DNA from: G963665925 sp963678925
GTDB lineage: Bacteria; Bacillota; Clostridia; Peptostreptococcales; Acidaminobacteraceae
Direction of reading: 5' to 3'
NCBI GenBank assembly: GCA_963678925.1
Contig: OY787533.1
Location: 1,426,001-1,490,000 of the forward strand
DNA: 64,000 nucleotides
Numbering within the stretch: position 1 is the stretch's first letter; every line of letters starts with the position of its first letter. Below the pieces are notes generated by a model. That model worked only from the letters and a program-made list of their open reading frames with translations, did no database searches and was not told the origin of the DNA. The position numbers were made by a program, and so were the translations under genes. Positions 1 through 7,876 of this stretch are shown piece by piece.

Positions 1-634
1 TTGGACCAGCGATTCTCTTTGCTTCATATAGACAAAGCATGCCTGATTTGCCAGCGCCGCCGATTACAAGAACTGTATCGCCTTCTTTAACAAGTTTTCT
101 TGTTTGTGCTGGTGCACCTGCAACGTCAAGAACTGAAAGTGCAAGGTTTTGAGGTAGATCTTCAGGAAGCTTTGCATAGATGCCTGATTCAAACAGGATT
201 GCTTGACCGTCGATATCTACTTGGTCGATGTCTTTACGCACTTCTTTGATTGCATTGATTTGAAGTGGTGTTAGAGAAAGCGAAACCAATGTTGCAAGCT
301 TGTCTCCAACTTTAAGGTCAGTTTTGCCTTCAAGTGCAGGACCGATTTCCTTAACTGTACCGATCAGCATGCCGCCTGATCCAGTAACTGGGTTGTGGTG
401 CTTTCCACGCGTCGAAACGATGTTTTGCATGATTTCTTTAATCTTCTCAACATCATTTTCAGCTTGACCCTTGATTTGTGTAAAGCTTGCAGAGTCGATA
501 TTCAGTGTTTGAACATCAATAAGCACTTCGTTGTCATAGATTTCCATTGCGTTGTCGATTTTTTGTGCTGGTTGTGGCAGAGCACCTTTTGGCTCGATGA
601 CACGGTGTGTACCAAATTTACATCCCTTTTTCAT
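1..634 (-). CDS. kdd: L-erythro-3,5-diaminohexanoate dehydrogenase, 3' end outside the window
   Basis: The visible 211 codons begin MKKGCKFGTHRVIEPKG and match the conserved N-terminus of 3,5-diaminohexanoate dehydrogenase as I remember it from lysine-fermenting clostridia and fusobacteria. The enzyme oxidatively deaminates 3,5-diaminohexanoate to 5-amino-3-oxohexanoate with NAD+ in the cytoplasmic lysine fermentation pathway. The Rossmann glycine motif VIGGAGKSGM lies just before the window edge, so the nucleotide-binding domain is cut. The ATG at 634 follows a GGAGG site at a good distance. A sigma-54 promoter lies about 45 bp upstream. The other lysine genes (kce, kal, kamDE) would be expected further left, outside this window. 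Confidence 0.9.
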   Translation of the reverse strand, partial: MKKGCKFGTHRVIEPKGALPQPAQKIDNAMEIYDNEVLIDVQTLNIDSASFTQIKGQAENDVEKIKEIMQNIVSTRGKHHNPVTGSGGMLIGTVKEIGPALEGKTDLKVGDKLATLVSLSLTPLQINAIKEVRKDIDQVDIDGQAILFESGIYAKLPEDLPQNLALSVLDVAGAPAQTRKLVKEGDTVLVIGGAGKSGMLCLYEAKRIAGP

Positions 635-677
635 TTGTAAGACCCTCCATTTTTTAATTATTCACGGCCATATATAT

Positions 678-693
678 TGCAAGCCCCGTGCCA
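678..693 (-). promoter_or_regulatory. Sigma-54 (-24/-12) promoter of kdd
   Basis: On the minus strand the bases read TGGCAC, five bases, then TTGCA. This is a full match to the -24/-12 consensus TGGCAC-N5-TTGCW. It points at kdd, whose start codon is 44 bp downstream. An activator of the right class is encoded next door. Confidence 0.88.
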
Positions 694-736
694 AAAAATC
701 ATTTTTCAATTCCGACACCTTTCCTAGGATATTTTC

Positions 737-816
737 AACACCTAGTGTTTTCAAGCCGTTTAGCGGTTTTTAGGAAAACGTTTTTCTGAATAATTTCAAA
801 ACACCTACCCTGTTTT
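737..816. promoter_or_regulatory. Candidate upstream activator sites for the sigma-54 activator
   Basis: Two imperfect inverted repeats lie upstream of the -24 element. One is AACAC-N3-GTGTT at 737-749 and the other AAAACA-N7-TGTTTT at 798-816. Both contain ACACCTA, and their centres are about 64 bp apart, roughly six helical turns. This is the usual layout of an enhancer bound by a Fis-type activator. The assignment is inferred. Confidence 0.4.
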
Positions 817-860
817 ACTGCGAATTACGCATCAGTTTCGAGATTTTCATATTTTCCATA

Positions 861-886
861 TAAAAAAGCGCCGAATTTTCGGCGCT
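861..886 (-). terminator. Rho-independent terminator of the sigma-54 activator gene
   Basis: A 9-bp stem (AGCGCCGAA with TTCGGCGCT) is followed on the minus strand by a run of T. It separates the regulator from the kdd promoter, so kdd has its own transcription unit. Confidence 0.85.
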
Positions 887-950
887 TGCTGTTTATTCTA
901 CTTCTATAAAAGTCCTCATGACCTATGAAAAACCCTATGCGCTTATGCTA

Positions 951-2357
951 TCAACCGGATATTCCGAGTTTCTTAAGCTTATACTGAAGGGTCTGACGTG
1001 GAACATTCAAAAGCTTGGCTGTTTGTGTGATATTCTTGTCCGAGCGTTCGTATGCCTTTAAAATAAAGGCGCGCTCCGCTTGCTCAAGGGACTCCTTCAA
1101 AGAAAAATCCCCCTCTATGCACTGGGGCACATCGACGACACAGGCAACCTCACCTTTCAGCTCCCTGAGTTTTATAGGCAGGTCTGCAACCGTTATTTCA
1201 TCCGTATCCATAACACTGATCGCGCCCTCAATAACGTGTTCAAGCTCTCTTACATTTCCCGGCCAGTCATATGACCTGAAAATGAGCATAGCTTCCGCAG
1301 AAATCCCCTGTACGTTCTTATATAGCTTATTGTTGTACTTTTTTACAAAGTGTTTTGACAGATAAGGAATATCATCAGACCGTTCCTTCAAGGATGGCAG
1401 GTTGATGGTAATGGTATTAAGCCTGTAATACAAGTCCTGACGCAGGTTTCCAGACCTGACAGCGTCTTCAGGCTTGACATTGACAGCCGTGATAATGCGG
1501 ACATTCGCATATCTAGGCTTCATGTCACCAATTCTTCTGAAAACCCCCTCCTGCAGTACTCTCAGGAGCTTAGCCTGAAGCTCCATCGGCATGGAGTTGA
1601 TCTCGTCCAGAAAGAGTGTTCCGCCGTCCGCCAGTTCAAAGAGGCCCGGCCGGTCCACAGACCCTGTAAAGCTACCGCGCATGGTTCCGAACAAAATACC
1701 TTCAAGAAGGCTTGTCGGAAGGGCTGCACAGTTCTGTGCTATAAAAGGTGCTCCCACACGCCTGCTGCTGTTATGAATGGCCTGTACGAAGAGCTCCTTG
1801 CCTGTGCCAGTCTCACCGCAAACCAGTATGGGGGCGTCTGTCTGCGCCCCTTTTGTCGCAAGCGACTTGAGCTCAAGCATGCGGACATCGTCAGTCACGA
1901 TATCTGCAAAGGTGTATTTCGCCTCATCCTGCTGGCTGCCCTTTTTATCGCCATACATTTTATTCTGTAGATCAACGACCTTTTCGCTGAGGGCCTTGAC
2001 CTCGGTTATATTGTTTGAAAACTCAATGGCTCCCACAATTTTTCCGTTCTCTCTAAGTGGCAGAGTGGAATTGAGCGTTGTAATCTTTTTCCCTTTATAG
2101 GTCGTATAGGTTTGCTGCAAGCCAAACATGGGCATGCCGCCCCGTATTACCTTGAGCAGGGTACTGGTTTCCTTGGTCAGGGAAGGATATATTTCTAGAA
2201 TACTCTTGCCGAGGGCGGTTTCAATATTGATATCGTCAAGCATTGCAGACCGCCTGTTGCAATAGACAAGGTTCCCATCGGCATCAAAAACCTGCACGCC
2301 ATCATTAATATGATCCATAATCATTTTAAAGTTTTCAGACGCCAGCAAATCTCTCAT
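951..2357 (-). CDS. PAS-containing sigma-54-dependent activator
   Basis: This 468-residue enhancer-binding protein has an N-terminal PAS sensor (about residues 8-118), a central AAA+ domain and a C-terminal Fis-type HTH (about 430-466). Walker A is GETGTGKE at 181-188 and Walker B is GGTLFLDE at 245-252. The sigma-54-contacting loop reads GSFTGS at 228-233 instead of GAFTGA. The ATG at 2357 follows GGAGG. Its position directly upstream of the sigma-54-driven kdd gene suggests it activates lysine fermentation genes. RocR-like proteins of this layout commonly control amino-acid catabolism. The inducer is unknown. Confidence 0.9.
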   Translation of the reverse strand: MRDLLASENFKMIMDHINDGVQVFDADGNLVYCNRRSAMLDDINIETALGKSILEIYPSLTKETSTLLKVIRGGMPMFGLQQTYTTYKGKKITTLNSTLPLRENGKIVGAIEFSNNITEVKALSEKVVDLQNKMYGDKKGSQQDEAKYTFADIVTDDVRMLELKSLATKGAQTDAPILVCGETGTGKELFVQAIHNSSRRVGAPFIAQNCAALPTSLLEGILFGTMRGSFTGSVDRPGLFELADGGTLFLDEINSMPMELQAKLLRVLQEGVFRRIGDMKPRYANVRIITAVNVKPEDAVRSGNLRQDLYYRLNTITINLPSLKERSDDIPYLSKHFVKKYNNKLYKNVQGISAEAMLIFRSYDWPGNVRELEHVIEGAISVMDTDEITVADLPIKLRELKGEVACVVDVPQCIEGDFSLKESLEQAERAFILKAYERSDKNITQTAKLLNVPRQTLQYKLKKLGISG

Positions 2358-2386
2358 ATTGCCTCCATATCATCACCCATTTTCCT

Positions 2387-2422
2387 GTGCCCATTTTTCA
2401 GCGCTAGTGCCCAATTTTCAGC
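2387..2422. repeat. Two 16-bp direct repeats upstream of the sigma-54 activator gene
   Basis: GTGCCCATTTTTCAGC at 2387-2402 recurs with one change at 2407-2422, 20 bp apart. That spacing is about two turns of DNA and places both copies on one face of the helix, just upstream of the regulator start codon. They may be operator half-sites; no binding protein can be named. Confidence 0.5.
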
Positions 2423-2469
2423 ACACGCTTAGTATATCATGTTTCCGCAAAAACACAACGGACTCTCTA

Positions 2470-4455
2470 TTAAAAGAGCTCTCTCTGAATAGAAGAACTC
2501 ATGTCTATGAAGCTTTCGTAGACAGGATGGGCACTCAGCGCCTTGGAACTTCCAACTGCTATTCTAAGTTTTCTGGCACGTGTGAGTGCGACGTTGAGTC
2601 TTCTGATGTCGTTTAGAAACCCAATCCCACCGGCGCCAGAACGTACAAACGAGATAATCACAACATCCTTTTCTCTGCCTTGAAATGCATCCACCGTGTC
2701 AACCTGAACACCCTCCTGGCCCAGTGATTCTCTAATCAAGTTCACCTGTCCCTTATACGGTGTGATCACACCAATGCGTGACGGCTCTATACCGGCACGT
2801 ATCAGAAGACGGACAAGACCAACCACGCAGTCTCCCTCTTCCTGGTTCATATAAGTCGGGCCTTCACCTACTGCTTTTTCATAGCTATTAACATCAATAA
2901 AGGCAGCACTCAGCTTTACCAATTCGTTTATATAAGCTTTTTCACGCGCATCCAGACGCCCGCCAAGCCCTTCAATCCTCCAGTGCTTATTTTTCTCTCC
3001 CGATTCAAGCTGCCCGTCATAAAAGGCCTGATTTGGAAATCGCATAATTTCATCATTCATCCGGTACTGGATATTGAGCATACTGACCGCAGCCGAACCG
3101 TACCGGTCAATAAGCCGTTCAACCAGGGAAAGGGAAAACCCCTTTGACTGCGCAAGGGGACTGATGACGGTAGGCGGCAGCTGCTTATGGTCGCCAGCCA
3201 GTACAAGCTGTTTGCCCTTGACCATAGGAATGAGGGCTGAGCTCTCCGTACTCTGTGTCGCCTCATCGATAAGCACAAGATCAAAAGTCCATCCTTCAAG
3301 GATGTCAGAACCAGCTCCTACATTGGTGGACAAAACCACATCCGCTTTTTTGAGCAGGTCTACGGCAATTTCCAGTTCCAGTGTGTCCGCCTTCATGAAG
3401 CAGGCGTCGATTGACTCTCTAATTTTCAACCACTTGGACATGGATTTCATATCGCTGGCACTCACACCGCGACTACCCTTGTTCTTTTTTGCAAATCTAT
3501 GAATATCCGCACGCCGCATCCCCCTGGAATAACGCGGACTTGGCGAAAGATATCCACCCTGGTCCTTTATCTGAGCAAATGCAGCTTCTCTAAGTGCATC
3601 GACCTCCTTATATCTTTCATCCTGAGTAATCAAATGGTCGAGAACAATTCCGCTGAGCTTTTCATCAACCTTGAAAGGTTGGCCTAGGCGCACACACTTG
3701 AGTCCACTTTCAAGCAGACGGTCTGCTAAATTATCAACGGCACCATTGGACTGTGCCGTAGCAAGTACAGACTTACCCTCTCCCACAGCACACCGGATGA
3801 CTTCAGATGCAGTTCGTGTCTTACCCGTCCCCGGCGGTCCATGAACAATATGAAAATCCTCTGCACTCAAGGCCCGAGAAACCGCCTTCATTTGCGAGGC
3901 GTTCATCCACGCCTGTCCCCTAGGCTCTACATTAGCTGTTTTGGGAATATACTGGTCCTTCTCTCCAATAACCGCAGAAAGGAGACGTTCTGAAGCTTCC
4001 TTGCCATACATGACCGTATCTAGGGCTTCTTGCATACGCCTGTAGGTCACATCATTCACATACAAGTCAATGCGTACACCTGATTTGACCATCCATTTTT
4101 CAGGGCGCTGGCCAACAGCTACCACCAAGTGGTACTTTCCCTTTTCGACGAGTGTGGCTATGGTATTTCCTTTTGAAAGGGGATGCCCCTGACTTATGAG
4201 CAGGGCATCGCCGATCTGCATTTCCATTTTGGGAAGTGCATCTCCCTGCGCCTTGGCATACTTGATCAGGTAGCGATGCCCGTACAGGTTTCCATATCTG
4301 CGTCCGCGCATTTCTACCAGTGCACGGCCCCTTTTTTCCCGCTTGAGACCACTTAAGCGCTCAATTTCATCTTTATGTCGATTGATGTCTTCATCCCGCT
4401 CAAGATTGATCAGATTTCGAAAATGATTGATATAATGTGTTCTGCTTTTAAACAT
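2470..4455 (-). CDS. IGHMBP2/Upf1-type superfamily 1 helicase
   Basis: The 661-residue protein is a DNA/RNA helicase of the Upf1/IGHMBP2 branch of SF1. An N-terminal beta-barrel region precedes the RecA-like domains. Visible motifs are GPPGTGKT (motif I, about residue 206), LVLIDEATQ (motif II, about 397), DAFQGREKDVVIIS (motif V) and LNVALTRARKLR (motif VI). The open frame extends to 4554, but I chose the ATG at 4455 because GGAG precedes it and the added 33 residues are unlike the family. The physiological substrate of bacterial members is largely unknown. It stands alone, without clear operon partners. Confidence 0.85.
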   Translation of the reverse strand: MFKSRTHYINHFRNLINLERDEDINRHKDEIERLSGLKREKRGRALVEMRGRRYGNLYGHRYLIKYAKAQGDALPKMEMQIGDALLISQGHPLSKGNTIATLVEKGKYHLVVAVGQRPEKWMVKSGVRIDLYVNDVTYRRMQEALDTVMYGKEASERLLSAVIGEKDQYIPKTANVEPRGQAWMNASQMKAVSRALSAEDFHIVHGPPGTGKTRTASEVIRCAVGEGKSVLATAQSNGAVDNLADRLLESGLKCVRLGQPFKVDEKLSGIVLDHLITQDERYKEVDALREAAFAQIKDQGGYLSPSPRYSRGMRRADIHRFAKKNKGSRGVSASDMKSMSKWLKIRESIDACFMKADTLELEIAVDLLKKADVVLSTNVGAGSDILEGWTFDLVLIDEATQSTESSALIPMVKGKQLVLAGDHKQLPPTVISPLAQSKGFSLSLVERLIDRYGSAAVSMLNIQYRMNDEIMRFPNQAFYDGQLESGEKNKHWRIEGLGGRLDAREKAYINELVKLSAAFIDVNSYEKAVGEGPTYMNQEEGDCVVGLVRLLIRAGIEPSRIGVITPYKGQVNLIRESLGQEGVQVDTVDAFQGREKDVVIISFVRSGAGGIGFLNDIRRLNVALTRARKLRIAVGSSKALSAHPVYESFIDMSSSIQRELF

Positions 4456-4717
4456 ATAAACTCCAATTACCTTCAGCACAGCCTGCATACATTTACAAAC
4501 AAATGAATAACTTCTGCGCCTGCCTATTGACATTGTGGATTTTGAACGATACAATCCAAGTAACGTGAAAATATTTTTAACGATATAATCGCAAGCTCTG
4601 TCCTACGGGTGATCTCATTTTTAATATACGCATCTCTCGTTTTTGCAGAGACTTCACGTGATAAACCTACAAATTCCATACATGAAATATAAGAATATCA
4701 ACATCAGGAGGCATAAA

Positions 4718-5335
4718 ATGATTCACGACCTGCAACAGGAAGACAATGCAATTCGACTCAAAACGCTCAGCGACATTAAAACATTCACAGATCCATACCG
4801 CATGCTGATTTACAAGACTTTCAGCAACGCCGATGAAGCCATTACCATCAAACGTGTGGCAGATATAATGAACGAAGTCCCGGCAAAGGTCTACTACCAT
4901 GCCAAAAAACTCATAAAACTTGGCGTTCTCGAGCTCGACCACGAAGAAAATATCAATGGAATCATTGCCAAATACTATAAGACCACGACACGACAGATTA
5001 TCATGTCCCATGAGTCTTTAGATGAGAAGCAGCTGCCATCCATGCTCTCTGAAACAGAAAAGATGGTTTCAGGCGTTCTAGATGACGCTAAATCAGAATT
5101 TATCAGCGCCATGCAGTACATGGCCCAGAATGAAGAATCGGCAACAGACTCAGAGGAAGGTGACGGCGGACTTATCGTCTCTCGTATTCACCTCACGAAA
5201 AAAGAAGCTGAAGAGCTCTACAAGTACCTTCTCGAGCTCTCTGAACGCAAGAAGACCGAGAAGAATGACGATGCTGCCAAATACCTTTTCTTCAGCGGCC
5301 TCATTGAGCTCCCTCCAGAAGGCAGTTCAAACTAA
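4718..5335 (+). CDS. ArsR-like winged-helix transcriptional regulator
   Basis: This 205-residue protein has an N-terminal winged helix (about residues 15-100), including a SIKRVAD-like helix followed by a recognition helix with YYHAKKLIKLGVLE, as in ArsR-type regulators. The C-terminal half is acidic and helical and probably dimerises. The longer frame from 4643 is rejected because AGGAGG sits 6 bp before the ATG at 4718. It is divergent from the helicase gene and closed by a strong terminator. No ligand-binding cysteines are evident. Target genes cannot be read from the sequence. Confidence 0.75.
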   Translation: MIHDLQQEDNAIRLKTLSDIKTFTDPYRMLIYKTFSNADEAITIKRVADIMNEVPAKVYYHAKKLIKLGVLELDHEENINGIIAKYYKTTTRQIIMSHESLDEKQLPSMLSETEKMVSGVLDDAKSEFISAMQYMAQNEESATDSEEGDGGLIVSRIHLTKKEAEELYKYLLELSERKKTEKNDDAAKYLFFSGLIELPPEGSSN

Positions 5336-5358
5336 ACACCACATATGACATACACAAT

Positions 5359-5410
5359 AAAAGCCGTTCCCTATGCTATGTTTACTATAACACAGCCGGA
5401 ACGGCTTTTT
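5359..5410. terminator. Bidirectional terminator
   Basis: AAAAGCCGTTCC at 5359-5370 pairs with GGAACGGCTTTT at 5398-5409 across a 27-base loop, with T or A runs on both sides. It serves the ArsR-like gene (plus) and the convergent DUF1934 gene (minus). Confidence 0.85.
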
Positions 5411-5449
5411 CATACCTGTATATTGGGATTTCACCTATGCATAATACGT

Positions 5450-5869
5450 CTAAACGACCGAACGTATTTCGATTTTTAGTTTGTTCACCGACTCCGAAAG
5501 CCCTTTAATGACCAATCGATAAACCAGTTCTGCCACGCCTGCCTCACGGTCAAAAGCAACCCTGCTGGCAAGTGTCATCATCTCAAAATTTCCATATGGC
5601 GTATGATACATTGACTCAATCTTAGTGCCTTCATCAAATACGAGTTCCGACTTGTGAACACCATAACGATGCATGGTACAGACTCCGTCCTTAAACTTCA
5701 GAACAGTTCTGTCACCTTTCATACCGGAAAGTTCAGATTCTTCATATACAATGTACTCAGCATCATCCTTTTCAAAAACCTTGCCTTCCGTTTCGAAAAC
5801 ATATTCTTCGACCGGCTCGCCTACTTTCTTAATTTCTGATGAAATCGATAACCAAACTTGCCCTGTCAT
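5450..5869 (-). CDS. DUF1934 beta-barrel protein
   Basis: The 139-residue protein has the alternating beta-strand pattern and length of the DUF1934 (YwiB) family, a small lipocalin-like cytoplasmic barrel found in Firmicutes. Recognisable family features are the central ESELSGMKGDRTVLKFKDG stretch and the later TPYGNFEM turn. The biochemical role is not established. It follows the GntR gene with two intervening bases, as the last gene of a probable ispE-gntR-DUF1934 unit. Confidence 0.8.
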   Translation of the reverse strand: MTGQVWLSISSEIKKVGEPVEEYVFETEGKVFEKDDAEYIVYEESELSGMKGDRTVLKFKDGVCTMHRYGVHKSELVFDEGTKIESMYHTPYGNFEMMTLASRVAFDREAGVAELVYRLVIKGLSESVNKLKIEIRSVV

Positions 5870-5871
5870 AT

Positions 5872-6567
5872 TTAAAGAGTCTCCTTATTTGCCTTTTGAG
5901 CTTCCTTCCAAGCAACCACGCTTTTTTGGATTTCTCGGATATGCTCTTCAGCAAAGGTACGCGCTTCATTCTCATCACGCTTCTTGATTGCGTTAAATAT
6001 CTTTTGATGCCAATCTCTGAGATCATAGAAATTGTCAAATTCATTAAAGTAAATGAGTCTGAATCGCTGGAACTGATCATGGAGCTCCTGAACGATTTCA
6101 ATCAGCTTGTTATTGCGCGTTGCATCAAAAATCATATCATGGAACTGATTGTCCTTGGCAATCATGCCAGGACGATCCAGATCCTCAAGGTACTCATTGA
6201 AGTCAATCAAGGTCTGCTCAAGATTGTCAATTTCCTCATCCGTCATTCTCTGCGCAGCCAGGCTCGATGCGAACCCCTCAAGAATTGTTCTGATTTCAAG
6301 AACATCCAGAATGTCTTTGGCTGTAAGGTCAGCGACATAAGCCCCCTTACGCGGAATCATCTCAACGAACTTTTCCTTTTCCAGTTTTCTGATTGCCTCA
6401 CGCACTGGTGTTCTGCTCACACCCAGCTGTTCTGCCAGCTGAATTTCCATTAGCCTTTCGCCAGGCTTCAAATCGCCGTTAAGAATTGAAGTTCTTAGAT
6501 ATTCAAATACCACTTCGCCCAGCGGCTTATAGTTTCTGATTTCAAGTTGATTTATCCGTTTATTCAT
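5872..6567 (-). CDS. GntR/FadR-family transcriptional regulator
   Basis: The 231-residue regulator has an N-terminal GntR winged helix (about residues 15-80, including LAEQLGVSRTPVREAIRKLE) and a C-terminal all-helical FCD effector domain with the metal-binding pattern D..H...H...H (for example DNQFHDMI). I chose the ATG at 6567, which overlaps the end of ispE by eight bases and follows GGGGGA. The overlap implies translational coupling to ispE. The FCD class typically senses carboxylic acids, but the ligand here is unknown. Confidence 0.88.
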   Translation of the reverse strand: MNKRINQLEIRNYKPLGEVVFEYLRTSILNGDLKPGERLMEIQLAEQLGVSRTPVREAIRKLEKEKFVEMIPRKGAYVADLTAKDILDVLEIRTILEGFASSLAAQRMTDEEIDNLEQTLIDFNEYLEDLDRPGMIAKDNQFHDMIFDATRNNKLIEIVQELHDQFQRFRLIYFNEFDNFYDLRDWHQKIFNAIKKRDENEARTFAEEHIREIQKSVVAWKEAQKANKETL

Positions 6568-7432
6568 CCTGGTATCCCCCAACTATTGTTCTCGTTACAA
6601 ACGTCTGCTTGTAAATCCGTTCAAGCCGTTTCGCCGCAGCACATGCCTTTTCATAGGATTTAAACAAACCGAATACACTCGGTCCACTCCCGCTCATCAG
6701 AACCCCACATGCGCCGTACTCTTTCATTTTAGCTTTCAGTGAACCAACCGATGGATACAGGGACAAGGTCACCGGCTCCAGTACATTCTCCAAAAGATTT
6801 GCAATACCATTTACATCTCCGCGTTTCACATGGCTGATCATCGCTTCCGTATCGGGATGAGAGGCTATGGTTCTGTAATCCAACGCTTCATACACGAGCT
6901 TTGTAGAAACGCCCAAGCTCGGTTTTGAAAGCACAATCCAGTGCGACTTATCTGATTCTATGGGCGTAAGCGCCTCGCCTATGCCCTCAGCAAGCGCTGT
7001 TCCGCCCTGAATACAGAAGGGTACATCGGCACCAATGCCCACACCGATATCCTTCATCTGCTGGAGACTTAAGCCCAGCTCATAGAGCTGGTTCATTCCT
7101 CTGATCACTGCAGCTGCATCCGTACTGCCACCGGCAAGTCCTGCAGCTACAGGTATTCTCTTTTCTATAAATATCGCTACGCCAAGATTGCGACTCACAA
7201 ATTCAGACACAGCTTCTGCCGCACGCCAAGCAATATTGGATCTGTCACAAGGCAGAAATGCATTGTCAGAACTCAGCGATATCCCGGAGTCTCTTTTCTC
7301 AAGTGTCACTTTGTCATGCAAATCAATCTGCTGCATGATCATTCTGACGTCGTGATAGCCGTTTTCACGCTTTCCAGTCACATCTAGAGTCAAGTTTATC
7401 TTCGCGTATGCTTTTAGCGATAGGGTCTCCAT
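6560..7432 (-). CDS. ispE: 4-diphosphocytidyl-2-C-methyl-D-erythritol kinase
   Basis: IspE is the GHMP-family kinase of the MEP isoprenoid pathway and phosphorylates the 2-hydroxyl of CDP-methylerythritol. The protein of 290 residues starts METLSLKAYAKINLTL and carries the ATP-binding motif PVAAGLAGGSTDAAA and the C-terminal GVLMSGSGPSVFG. Two adjacent ATG codons (7435 and 7432) share a GTGAGG site; the second gives better spacing. It heads a unit with the GntR and DUF1934 genes. Pairing with a GntR regulator is common in Clostridia, although a functional link is unproven. Confidence 0.93.
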   Translation of the reverse strand: METLSLKAYAKINLTLDVTGKRENGYHDVRMIMQQIDLHDKVTLEKRDSGISLSSDNAFLPCDRSNIAWRAAEAVSEFVSRNLGVAIFIEKRIPVAAGLAGGSTDAAAVIRGMNQLYELGLSLQQMKDIGVGIGADVPFCIQGGTALAEGIGEALTPIESDKSHWIVLSKPSLGVSTKLVYEALDYRTIASHPDTEAMISHVKRGDVNGIANLLENVLEPVTLSLYPSVGSLKAKMKEYGACGVLMSGSGPSVFGLFKSYEKACAAAKRLERIYKQTFVTRTIVGGYQDE

Positions 7433-7714
7433 CATACACCTCACTTATTGACAATCTGGATCCTCTTAGAAAGCATACTGCTTATTCGATATATTACCTA
7501 AAGTTCATCACTGAAACATTAAGTTTTATACATTATACAAAATACATTATGAAAACATTATAGTGCATTTTAATAAAAATAGCCAGCTAGATAGAAAGAA
7601 TCCATGCATTATTCTTCCAATATGTATTAATTTATCAAAATATGAATTGCAATTTTTACCCATTCTTGATACTCTTAAACAGGAAATATGAAGTTTCAAG
7701 TAAAAAATATTCAG
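7433..7714. other. AT-rich divergent intergenic region
   Basis: No gene is supported here. The stretch is very AT-rich and must hold the promoters for ispE (minus) and for the riboswitch-led GGDEF-EAL gene (plus), but I cannot fix -35/-10 pairs with confidence. A 68-codon open frame on the minus strand lacks a ribosome binding site and looks fortuitous. Confidence 0.6.
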
Positions 7715-7721
7715 GTGACTT

Positions 7722-7813
7722 TTCACTGAAACGGCAAACTTGTTGAAAGACAAGGACGCAAAGCTTTAGGGCCTTTAAAATGGCAGCCAGCTACCAATTT
7801 GGAAGGTTTTTTT
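7722..7813 (+). promoter_or_regulatory. Cyclic di-GMP-I (GEMM-I) riboswitch
   Basis: The transcript shows the GEMM-I core in order: GGCAAAC at about 7733, a short GAAA-capped stem, GGACGCAAAGC at 7753-7763, a GGGCC stem, then TGGCAGCCAGCTACC. These match the conserved c-di-GMP-I aptamer, including the GCAAAGC and GGCAG signatures. A run of seven T at 7807-7813 directly follows, which suggests control by transcription termination. The controlled gene makes and/or degrades c-di-GMP, so this is a feedback loop. Confidence 0.88.
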
Positions 7814-7876
7814 GTGCCTTTTACACGGGTCAAACAGCCTTAATTTACATATTTTATATTGAAGAGAGGATATTCT

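Noticed and set aside
4456..4554. N-terminal extension of the IGHMBP2-type helicase
   Set aside because: The extra residues do not look like the family and the ATG at 4455 has GGAG upstream.
7547..7753. 68-codon frame on the minus strand overlapping the c-di-GMP riboswitch
   Set aside because: It lies in AT-rich DNA, overlaps the aptamer antisense and lacks a ribosome binding site.
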